A DNA stretch of 14,631 nucleotides from JAVBNC01 sp031551765 (GTDB lineage Bacteria; Desulfobacterota; Desulfovibrionia; Desulfovibrionales; Desulfovibrionaceae): contig JAVBNC010000117.1 of assembly GCA_031551765.1 (NCBI GenBank), forward strand, positions 1 through 14,631, given 5' to 3'. The notes beneath the pieces were generated by a model that was not told where the DNA came from, did no database searches, and saw nothing but the letters and a program-made list of their open reading frames with translations. The position numbers were made by a program, and so were the translations under genes. Of this stretch, positions 6,662 to 12,905 are shown in pieces; within the stretch, counting starts at the first letter, position 1; each line of letters starts with the position of its first letter.

Positions 6662-7287
6662 CCCACACCATGCACCGCCGCGCCCAGAACCAGGGCGACT
6701 ACATCATTCACATCCGGGCTTCGGGCGGCACCATGCCGGGTTCCGGAGCGCAAATCACGCGCTGCCTCGACGCCCTGCTGCCTCTGCAACCCGTGGCTTT
6801 CGGCAGCGGCCCCACGGGCAGCACCCTGGGCACCACGCCGGAAGCCATACTGGCCAAGATGCGGGACGGGGTTCCCTTTCACGTTACCTTCAGCAACGAA
6901 AAAGCCTTTCGCGAAGCCCTGCGCCGCCTGCACGCCCTGGACACGGGCCTGTGCGTGGTGGTGGCCGCGCCGGAAAAGCTGGTGGCGGACATTTGCAAGG
7001 AAGAAGGCCTGGAACTGGCCGGGGTGCACCTTGATCTCGGCATTTTCGCGCCGCCGGAGTTGCTGCGGGAAAACCCCTGGATCGGAGAACTGTTAAGCCT
7101 GTGCGGCCACCTGCGCGTTTCCCCCATCCTGGCCCAGGAACTGCTTGAGGACGTGCGCCGCCAAAAACGCAGCCCGGAACAGGCCGCCAGAAAGCTGGGC
7201 ACGGTCTGCAAATGCGGCTGTTTCAACACGGACGCGGCAGCCGCCATATTAGCGAGGGAAGCGGCCAAGGCGGCCGGAAGCAATTAG
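6658..7287 (+). CDS. Unrecognised protein coupled to the ferredoxin-like gene, with C-terminal CxCxC
   Basis: A 209-residue soluble protein of unknown family. ATG 6658 overlaps the previous stop (ATGA) and has AAGGAG eight bases upstream, so this start is well supported. The N-terminal part contains IIHIRASGGTMPGSGAQ and a Gly/Thr-rich loop GSGPTGSTLGTTPEA that could contact a nucleotide or phosphate, though it is not a canonical Walker A. The middle alternates strands and helices (LCVVVAAPEKLVADICKEEG). Near the C-terminus, TVCKCGCFNTDAAAAI places three cysteines in a C-x-C-x-C pattern, plausible as Fe-S or metal ligands; others lie in ITRCLDAL, LCVVV, ICKEE and SLCGHL. No membrane segment or signal peptide is present. 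Base composition matches the neighbours. The coupling suggests a two-subunit Fe-S complex; the substrate is unknown. Confidence 0.78.
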   Translation: MTHTMHRRAQNQGDYIIHIRASGGTMPGSGAQITRCLDALLPLQPVAFGSGPTGSTLGTTPEAILAKMRDGVPFHVTFSNEKAFREALRRLHALDTGLCVVVAAPEKLVADICKEEGLELAGVHLDLGIFAPPELLRENPWIGELLSLCGHLRVSPILAQELLEDVRRQKRSPEQAARKLGTVCKCGCFNTDAAAAILAREAAKAAGSN

Positions 7288-7358
7288 TTGTCGAAGCCAA
7301 TTAAGAACGAGAGCAGGGCGCTGCCCTGCTTCCACTCTTTGATGGCTTCGTCAATTAA
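7284..7358 (-). pseudogene. Possible 24-codon remnant of a lost gene
   Basis: The minus strand reads LIDEAIKEWKQGSALLSF then LIGFDN and a TAA stop, which looks protein-like. It begins right after an in-frame stop that lies at the edge of the adjacent repeat element, as if an insertion or deletion removed the rest. The same DNA also forms a hairpin (AGCAGGGC/GCCCTGCT, inside GAAGCCA/TGGCTTC) just after the plus-strand gene, so it may instead be a terminator-like structure. I cannot name the parent gene. Confidence 0.22.
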
Positions 7359-7359
7359 T

Positions 7360-7486
7360 TAGAGCAGATTAACATTGAAAATGTTCATCTGCTCTGCAAG
7401 GATTTGTCCTCAGATCCTTGCCGCGAGATTGGCGTAGGCGGGCTTTGCCCGCCGTTAAGCGACAATCTCAAAGCGAAACTGCTCTA
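7360..7486. repeat. 127-bp multi-hairpin repeat element with terminal inverted repeats (MITE/REP-like)
   Basis: The ends are TAGAGCAG (7360-7367) and its exact complement CTGCTCTA (7479-7486); the match extends imperfectly inward. Inside are three hairpins: a 15-bp stem with one mismatch (7362-7376 with 7380-7394); GCAAGGAT/ATCCTTGC (7396-7403 with 7414-7421); and GAGATTG/CAATCTC (7425-7431 with 7463-7469) enclosing GGCGGGC/GCCCGCC (7437-7443 with 7447-7453). There is no coding potential. The right end overlaps the mgtE stop codon. This architecture is typical of non-autonomous elements or REP clusters; mobility is inferred, and copy number cannot be seen from one window. Confidence 0.6.
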
Positions 7487-8887
7487 GAGCAGGAAGATAG
7501 TAGCCAGCCCCAGGAAAATGAAGAACCCGGCGCCGTCGGTGACCGTGGTCAGGAAGATGCTGGAAGCCTGGGCCGGGTCGCGGCCCACGGCTTTGAGGAT
7601 CAGGGGGATGGAGGAACCGGCCAGGGCGCCCAGAAGCATGTCCGCTATCAGCGCGGAAACCATGACCGTGGAAAGGGGGATGCTGCCGGTGAAGAAATAG
7701 ACGGCCCACCAGGTCAGAAAACCCACGATGGCGCCGTTGATGAAGCCCACGCGCACCTCGCGGAACACGGCCCACCAGGCGCGGCGGCGCTCGAAACGCT
7801 CCGTGGCCAGCTGGCGGATCATCACGGCCAGGGCCTGCTGCCCGGTGTTGCCCGCCTGGTTGGCCACCATGGGCATGAACACGGCCAGCAGCGCCATTTT
7901 GGCGATGGTGCCGTCAAAAATATAGACCACGGTGGCGGACAAAGCCGAGTTGATCATGTTCAGGATGAGCCAGGGCAGGCGCATGGTCACGGATTCCAGC
8001 CAGGGGGTGTCCACGGTTTCGTCCTGGCCCGCGCCCACCATGCCCAGCATGTCTTCGCTGGCCAGGTCCTGGATAATGTCGATGACGTCGTCGTGGGTGA
8101 CCACACCCATGAACCTGCCGTTTTCGTCCACCACGGGCAGGGCCATGAAGTTGTAGTGGCTCATCAGCCGGGCTATTTCTTCCCGCTCCTGGTCGTAGCG
8201 CACGGAAATGACGGTCTGGTCCCTGATGCTGTCGGCTATCAGGGTGCCGGGCCGGGAAATGAGCAGGTTGCGCAGGGAAAGCACGCCCACCAGCACGTTG
8301 GCGTCGGTTACGATGTAGGCGTAGTATGGGATTTCCGTGTCTTCGATGCCGCTGCGCATCTTGGCTATGGCCTGGTCCACGGTAAGGTTCTGTTCCAGGG
8401 TGAACACCTCGGTGTTCATCACCCCGCCCGCCGTGTCCGGGTCAAAGGCCATCAGGTGGCGGATTTCGGCGGCGTCTTCCGTATCCAGGCTGTTGAGCAG
8501 TTCGTCCCGGTGGTCTTCTTCCAGCTCGTCCAGAATGTCGGCGGCGTCGTCCGGCGACATGGCGGCCACCAGATTGGAGGCCAGGTCCGGGTCCAGGTTT
8601 TCCAGCAGCTCGACCCGGTCGTGCTCTTCCATTTCGGCCAGGGCGTCGGCGGCTTCTTCGGCGGGCAGGGTGGAGAGAATCTCCATCTGCTCGGCCACGG
8701 GCAGGCTTTCCAGGTGGTCGGCAAGGTCGGCGGGGTGGTCGAAATCCGGCGGGGCGGGCTGCTCTTCTTCCCCATCCTGGGCACCGGGCGCGGTAAACAG
8801 CGTGCGGGCTTCCGCCTGCGGCAGGGGCCGCGCGGCGGTATCCTGGGTCTGTTCCCGGTCGGTCTGGGGAAGAAGCGGTTTCGCCAT
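7484..8887 (-). CDS. mgtE: Magnesium transporter MgtE
   Basis: Inner-membrane Mg2+ channel/transporter of the MgtE family, 467 residues. ATG 8887 (MAKPLLPQ) is chosen because AAGG sits just upstream; a TTG twelve bases earlier is in frame but less likely. Order of domains: acidic, Pro-rich leader (~1-45); MgtE N domain of helical repeats (~48-150, e.g. LPAEEAADALAEM); two CBS domains (~155-275, with PVVDENGRFMGVVTHDDV); then a five-helix membrane domain (~290-467). The family signatures PMVANQAGNTGQQALAVMIR and GRDPAQASSIFLTTVTDG, whose Asp lines the pore in known structures, are intact. In characterised members cytoplasmic N/CBS domains close the pore when Mg2+ is plentiful, and nothing here argues against that. 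It is a single gene, divergent from nadC. Its stop codon TAG lies within the right end of the repeat element at 7360-7486. Confidence 0.96.
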   Translation of the reverse strand: MAKPLLPQTDREQTQDTAARPLPQAEARTLFTAPGAQDGEEEQPAPPDFDHPADLADHLESLPVAEQMEILSTLPAEEAADALAEMEEHDRVELLENLDPDLASNLVAAMSPDDAADILDELEEDHRDELLNSLDTEDAAEIRHLMAFDPDTAGGVMNTEVFTLEQNLTVDQAIAKMRSGIEDTEIPYYAYIVTDANVLVGVLSLRNLLISRPGTLIADSIRDQTVISVRYDQEREEIARLMSHYNFMALPVVDENGRFMGVVTHDDVIDIIQDLASEDMLGMVGAGQDETVDTPWLESVTMRLPWLILNMINSALSATVVYIFDGTIAKMALLAVFMPMVANQAGNTGQQALAVMIRQLATERFERRRAWWAVFREVRVGFINGAIVGFLTWWAVYFFTGSIPLSTVMVSALIADMLLGALAGSSIPLILKAVGRDPAQASSIFLTTVTDGAGFFIFLGLATIFLL

Positions 8888-8930
8888 AGGCACCTTCAAT
8901 ACATAAGCCCGCGGCAGCGGCCCATTTCGG

Positions 8931-8995
8931 CGTCAAGCAAGGAAAGCGGAAGCCGGGTGGAACAAAATGCGTCCGGCTCCGCCCTTTTCTTGACG
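8931..8995. promoter_or_regulatory. Large imperfect palindrome between mgtE and nadC
   Basis: CGTCAAG (8931-8937) pairs with CTTGACG (8989-8995), and inside it GCGGAAGCCGG (8946-8956) pairs with CCGGCTCCGC (8973-8982) with one bulge. On the minus strand it would form part of the mgtE leader RNA; on the plus strand its right arm holds the -35 of the proposed nadC promoter. It does not match the M-box Mg2+ riboswitch as I know it. Role unknown. Confidence 0.4.
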
Positions 8996-9018
8996 AAACG
9001 AAGCAAGACACCTACAAA
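8990..9018 (+). promoter_or_regulatory. Candidate sigma70 promoter for nadC-nadA
   Basis: TTGACG (8990-8995) and TACAAA (9013-9018) are separated by exactly 17 bases and lie about 65 bases before the nadC ATG, giving a start site near 9025. Matches are five and four of six. Confidence 0.5.
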
Positions 9019-9081
9019 GAGTCAAAACGATCACCTGTTGCGGCCCTGACTCCTATCACCTCGTGCCAGCCCTTACAATCC

Positions 9082-9978
9082 ATGAAACAGGATACCTTCG
9101 GAATTTTTTTTGATGGCGAAGCCAGACGCCATCTCTACGACTGCATCACCCTGGCCCTGCGCGAAGACGGCGACGACCTTACCTCCGCCGCCGTGTTCGG
9201 CCCCGCGGACACGCTGGTGGCGGAAATACGCGCCAAGTCAGAGGCTATCGTGGCCGGGCTGCCGCTCATCCCCATTATCATGCAGGAAGCCCTGCCGGAA
9301 AAGGAAAGCCTGGCCTGCAGCGTCACCAGCTGCAACAGCGACGGCGATGCCGTGCGGCCCGGGGAGGTCATCGCCACCATTCAGGGCGGCGCGCGCCGTA
9401 TCCTGAAAGCGGAACGGGTCATCCTGAATTTTATCTGCCACCTTTCCGGCATCGCCACGTTGACGGCGGAATACGTCAAAGCGCTGGAAGGCACGGGCAT
9501 TACCCTGCTGGACACGCGCAAAACCCAGCCCGGGCTGCGCTACCCGGCCAAATACGCCGTGCTCATGGGCGGCGGCAGGAACCACCGCAAGAACCTTGCG
9601 GACATGCTGATGCTCAAAGACAACCACATCGACGCGGCCGGTTCCATCACCCGGGCGGTGGAACTGTTGCGCGAAGCCTATTCCCCCTGCCCGCCCATTG
9701 AGGTGGAATGCCGCAACCTGGACGAAGTGCGGGAAGCGCTTGCCTGCGCCGTGGAACGCATTATGTTGGATAATATGGGGCCGGACGAAATCCAGGCCTC
9801 TCTGGCCCTGGTTCCGGGAAGCATTGAAACCGAAATCAGCGGCGGCGTCACCCTGGACAATATCCGCCTGCTTTCCCTGTCCGGGGGCAGAACCCCCACT
9901 TTCGTCTCCGCCGGGCGTCTCACCCATTCCGCTCCCGCCGCCGACTTCAGCATGCGCATCACAAAGGAAAGCCCATGA
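9082..9978 (+). CDS. nadC: Nicotinate-nucleotide pyrophosphorylase (quinolinate phosphoribosyltransferase)
   Basis: Converts quinolinate and PRPP to nicotinate mononucleotide, CO2 and pyrophosphate, the step after NadA in de novo NAD synthesis; cytoplasmic. The 298-residue length is normal. Family landmarks appear in order: LREDGDDLTSAAVF near the N-terminus, the quinolinate-binding TLLDTRKTQPGLR, GGGRNHRKNLADMLMLKDNH, IEVECRNLDE, RIMLDNM and the phosphate-binding TEISGGVTLDN. The ATG at 9082 lacks a clear Shine-Dalgarno sequence, yet the N-terminus aligns with family expectation and no upstream alternative is seen. Its TGA overlaps the nadA start (ATGA), so the two are one operon and translationally coupled. 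A sigma70-like promoter lies at 8990-9018. Confidence 0.96.
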   Translation: MKQDTFGIFFDGEARRHLYDCITLALREDGDDLTSAAVFGPADTLVAEIRAKSEAIVAGLPLIPIIMQEALPEKESLACSVTSCNSDGDAVRPGEVIATIQGGARRILKAERVILNFICHLSGIATLTAEYVKALEGTGITLLDTRKTQPGLRYPAKYAVLMGGGRNHRKNLADMLMLKDNHIDAAGSITRAVELLREAYSPCPPIEVECRNLDEVREALACAVERIMLDNMGPDEIQASLALVPGSIETEISGGVTLDNIRLLSLSGGRTPTFVSAGRLTHSAPAADFSMRITKESP

Positions 9979-11048
9979 TCAATGCCACGTTCTCCAACCC
10001 GGAAGCCATTGCCGAGCGTATTGACGAGCTGCGCGGCAAGCTGGGCTCGCGGGTGCACATACTCGGCCACCATTACCAGGACGACAGCGTCATCCGCCAC
10101 GTGGACCTGCGCGGCGATTCCCTGGAACTGGCCCGCAAGGTGCCGGACATTTCCGCGGAGCACATCGTGTTCTGCGGCGTGTATTTTATGGCGGAATCCG
10201 CCGCGCTGCTGGCCGCGCCCGGCCAGAAGGTGCACCTGCCGGAAATGACCGCCAACTGCATTATGGCCCAGATGGCCCCGTCCGCGCTGGTGGAAACCGT
10301 ACTGGACATCGTTTCGCAGGGACGCAAGGTTATACCGCTGGCCTACGTCAACTCTTCCGTGGCCGTGAAAGCCGTGGCCGGCAAGCACGGGGGCAGCGTG
10401 TGCACGTCCGCCAACGCGGAAACCATGCTGCGCTGGGCGCTTAGCCAGGGCGACGCCGTCCTCTTCCTGCCGGACAAGCACCTGGCCTGGAACACGGCGG
10501 ACATTCTGGGCATGCCCAAAGGGGACGCCCGGCACATGCTCAATATCCGCAACGGCGGGGCCGAACTGGACCGCGAAGCCGCGAAAAAAGCCCAGTTGCT
10601 GATGTGGCCGGGCTGTTGCGCCATCCACGCCCGCTTCAACGTGCGCCAGATCCGCAGCCGCAAGGCGGAAATTCCCAACCTGCGCGTCATCGTGCACCCG
10701 GAATGCTCGCCGGAAGTGGTGGCCGCGGCCGACGCCGCCGGGTCCACGTCCTTTATCGTCAACTACGTGAAGAACGCCCCCAACGGCAGCAATATCGCCA
10801 TCGGCACGGAAGTGAACCTGGTGGAACGCCTGGGGGACCTCCATGCCCGGCGCCTCAGGGTCATTCCCATTGTGGAGAGCGAATGCTCGCACATGGACCG
10901 CACGAGGCCCCTGCAACTGCTGCAGACCCTGGAAGCCATAGCGGACCCCCAAAACCCCTTTGGCCAGGCCAACGTGGTGACCCTGGACCCGGCCGTCATG
11001 GCTGACGCGCACCTGGCCCTGCAGCGCATGCTGGACGTGTGCCGTTAG
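9975..11048 (+). CDS. nadA: Quinolinate synthase
   Basis: Condenses iminoaspartate with dihydroxyacetone phosphate to quinolinate, using an oxygen-sensitive [4Fe-4S] cluster held by three cysteines. Those are most likely C95 (LPEMTANC), C194 or C195 (WPGCCAIHARF) and C284 (ESECSHM). Other family motifs are ILGHHYQDD (29-37), FCGVYFMAES (66-75), YVNSS, TSANA, LPDKHL and the HPEC site at 221-224. The protein is 357 residues, within the usual range for the three-domain enzyme. ATG 9975 overlaps the nadC stop and has AAGGA upstream. No nadB (aspartate oxidase) or aspartate dehydrogenase is in the window, so the iminoaspartate source must be encoded elsewhere. Transcription likely ends in the inverted repeats that follow. 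Confidence 0.96.
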   Translation: MINATFSNPEAIAERIDELRGKLGSRVHILGHHYQDDSVIRHVDLRGDSLELARKVPDISAEHIVFCGVYFMAESAALLAAPGQKVHLPEMTANCIMAQMAPSALVETVLDIVSQGRKVIPLAYVNSSVAVKAVAGKHGGSVCTSANAETMLRWALSQGDAVLFLPDKHLAWNTADILGMPKGDARHMLNIRNGGAELDREAAKKAQLLMWPGCCAIHARFNVRQIRSRKAEIPNLRVIVHPECSPEVVAAADAAGSTSFIVNYVKNAPNGSNIAIGTEVNLVERLGDLHARRLRVIPIVESECSHMDRTRPLQLLQTLEAIADPQNPFGQANVVTLDPAVMADAHLALQRMLDVCR

Positions 11049-11049
11049 G

Positions 11050-11192
11050 GCCTGTCACCGTTACGGTCTTTTTGCCCTCTGCCCGCGTCAGAAACCTTTT
11101 TTATTCCGGTCGAGTACCATCAGAGTACACTCCCTCCACAAAAAAGGCTTCTTCCTTGGCAGAGAACAAAAATCCTCATAACGGCAACAGGC
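11050..11192. repeat. 143-bp fold-back inverted-repeat element
   Basis: The two halves are imperfect complements along nearly the whole length: GCCTGT (11050-11055) with ACAGGC (11187-11192); CCGTTA (11058-11063) with TAACGG (11179-11184); CTCTGCC (11077-11083) with GGCAGAG (11158-11164); and AGAAACCTTTTTT (11090-11102) with AAAAAAGGCTTCT (11140-11152, one mismatch). The loop carries a direct repeat of GAGTAC (11112 and 11123). It begins one base after the nadA stop. It could be a MITE-like insertion, a long terminator, or a small structured RNA; no coding potential is seen. Confidence 0.6.
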
Positions 11193-11206
11193 TCTGGAAT
11201 CTCCGG

Positions 11207-11252
11207 GCGGGCGCGGGAGGCGGCGTTTTCACGCCGCATTGCGCCCGCTTTT
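11207..11252 (+). terminator. Probable terminator (stacked double hairpin with T-run)
   Basis: GCGGGCGC (11207-11214) pairs with GCGCCCGC (11241-11248), and inside it GCGGCG (11220-11225) pairs with CGCCGC (11232-11237). TTTT follows at 11249-11252. It would end nadCA transcription just before the guaB promoter; the T-run is short. Confidence 0.55.
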
Positions 11253-11266
11253 CCGAACTTGCTCCC

Positions 11267-11296
11267 TTGACAGAACGGCGGAGCGCGGACTATTTT
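11267..11296 (+). promoter_or_regulatory. Sigma70-type promoter for guaB-guaA
   Basis: A perfect -35 TTGACA (11267-11272), an 18-base spacer and -10 TATTTT (11291-11296) predict a start near 11303 and a leader of about 90 bases. It follows the upstream terminator directly, as expected for an independent operon. Confidence 0.65.
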
Positions 11297-11393
11297 ATGC
11301 TGATTACTTGACGGATTTCAGGCCCTCCCCGCGCCTGGCGGCGCGCGCGACCCTGGGTTCCGCCGGAGTCATCACCGCTGCCAGGAGTTCCGC

Positions 11394-12848
11394 ATGAGCA
11401 CCGCCATACGCAAGGGGCTGACATTTGACGATGTCCTCCTCCTGCCCGCCTTTTCAGAAGTTACCCCCGACCAGGTCGACGTCCATACCCAGCTTACCCC
11501 CTCGATTTCCTTAAATATCCCTCTGATTTCCGCCGCCATGGACACGGTGACGGAAGCGGAAATGGCCATTTCCATGGCCCGCAACGGCGGGGTGGGCGTG
11601 GTCCATAAGAACATGAGTGTGGAACGCCAGAAGATCGAGGTCGAAAAAGTCAAAAAATCCGAAAGCGGCATGATCACCGACCCGGTGACTATCAGCCCCA
11701 ACAGCACCGTGGCCGAGGCCCTGCTGCTGATGAGCGAGTACCGCGTTTCCGGCCTGCCCGTGGTGCGCGGTTCCAAGCTGGTGGGCATACTCACCAACCG
11801 GGACGTGCGTTTCGTCAAAGACCTGAGCACCACCCTGGTCAAGGAAGTGATGACCAGCCGCCGCCTGGTCACCGTGCCCGTGGGCACCACTCTGGAAGAT
11901 GCCAAAGAGCACCTGCACGCCAACCGCATTGAAAAACTGCTGGTGGTGGATGACGCGAAACGCCTGCGCGGCCTCATCACCATGAAAGACATCGAGAAAA
12001 TCCGCAAATACCCGGATTCCTGCAAGGACGACAGCGGCCGCCTGCGCGTGGGCGCGGCCATAGGCATAGGCGCGGACTGCCTGCCCCGGACCGAGGCTCT
12101 GCTGGCCGCCGGGGCGGACTTTCTGGTGCTGGATTCGGCCCACGGCCATTCCGCCAACGTGCTGCGGGCCATCAAGGACGTCAAGGCCGCCTACCCCAAC
12201 TGCCAGCTGGTGGCGGGCAACATCGCCACCTACGAAGGGGCGAAAGCCATACTCAAAGCCGGGGCGGACGCGGTGAAAGTGGGCATAGGCCCCGGTTCCA
12301 TCTGCACCACCCGCATCGTGGCCGGGGTGGGCGTTCCCCAGATCACGGCCGTGCTGGACGCGGCCAAGGCGGCCAAGGAAATGGACCGCTGCCTTATTGC
12401 GGACGGCGGCATCAAATATTCCGGCGACGTGGCCAAGGCCCTGGCCGTGGGCGCGCACAGCGTGATGATCGGCAGCATGTTCGCGGGCAGCGAGGAAAGC
12501 CCCGGCGAAACCATTCTCTACCAAGGCCGCACCTACAAGATTTATCGCGGCATGGGCTCCATAGACGCCATGAAAGACGGCAGTTCCGACCGCTACTTCC
12601 AGGAAAAGAGCAAAAAGCTTGTGCCGGAAGGCATTGTGGGCCGGGTGCCCTACAAAGGGCCGGTGGCGGACACTCTGTACCAGCTGGTGGGCGGCTTGCG
12701 TTCCGGCATGGGCTACGTGGGCGCCAAAGACCTGCCCAGCCTGCGCGCCAACGCCCAGATGGTGGAGATCTCTTCCGCCGGTCTGCGCGAAAGCCACGTG
12801 CACGACGTCATTATCACCAAAGAAGCGCCCAACTACCGGGTGGAATAG
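11394..12848 (+). CDS. guaB: Inosine-5'-monophosphate dehydrogenase
   Basis: Oxidises IMP to XMP with NAD+, the rate-limiting step toward GMP; cytoplasmic, usually tetrameric. The protein is 484 residues. ATG 11394 is supported by AGGAG six bases upstream. A TIM-barrel catalytic domain (1-90 and 210-484) is interrupted by a CBS pair at ~95-205 (e.g. SGLPVVRGSKLVGILTNRDV), which in other bacteria binds purine nucleotides allosterically. Catalytic features are D247 in LVLDSAHGHS, the active-site Cys C304 in GPGSICTTRIVAGVG, LIADGGIKYSGD, YRGMGS, and the mobile-flap R417/Y420 in EGIVGRVPYKG. It lies 57 bases upstream of guaA in the classical guaBA operon. Nothing is missing or unusual. Confidence 0.98.
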   Translation: MSTAIRKGLTFDDVLLLPAFSEVTPDQVDVHTQLTPSISLNIPLISAAMDTVTEAEMAISMARNGGVGVVHKNMSVERQKIEVEKVKKSESGMITDPVTISPNSTVAEALLLMSEYRVSGLPVVRGSKLVGILTNRDVRFVKDLSTTLVKEVMTSRRLVTVPVGTTLEDAKEHLHANRIEKLLVVDDAKRLRGLITMKDIEKIRKYPDSCKDDSGRLRVGAAIGIGADCLPRTEALLAAGADFLVLDSAHGHSANVLRAIKDVKAAYPNCQLVAGNIATYEGAKAILKAGADAVKVGIGPGSICTTRIVAGVGVPQITAVLDAAKAAKEMDRCLIADGGIKYSGDVAKALAVGAHSVMIGSMFAGSEESPGETILYQGRTYKIYRGMGSIDAMKDGSSDRYFQEKSKKLVPEGIVGRVPYKGPVADTLYQLVGGLRSGMGYVGAKDLPSLRANAQMVEISSAGLRESHVHDVIITKEAPNYRVE

Positions 12849-12905
12849 AAACAGTCCCTTGGCTCCCGAAAACGGGCGCCCGCCATTTCAGGCTAAAGGA
12901 AAGGT

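Larger units (their letters stand above)
11049..11393. other. 345-base intergenic region between nadA and guaB
   Basis: No supported gene is present. It holds, in order, a 143-bp fold-back repeat, a double GC hairpin with a T-run, a sigma70-like promoter, and a ~90-base guaB leader with small hairpins such as CGCGCC/GGCGCG. I see no purine-riboswitch core in the leader. Confidence 0.7.

Noticed and set aside
8897..8899. TTG start for mgtE twelve bases upstream of the ATG
   Set aside because: The AAGG ribosome-site match lies between the TTG and the ATG, so it serves the ATG at 8887.
7418..9049. 543-codon plus-strand frame opposite mgtE
   Set aside because: His/Gly/Val-rich low-complexity product caused by antisense reading of GC-rich codons; MgtE on the minus strand has full family signatures.
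11303..11393. Purine riboswitch before guaB
   Set aside because: The leader folds into small GC hairpins but I do not find the conserved junction bases of the purine aptamer.
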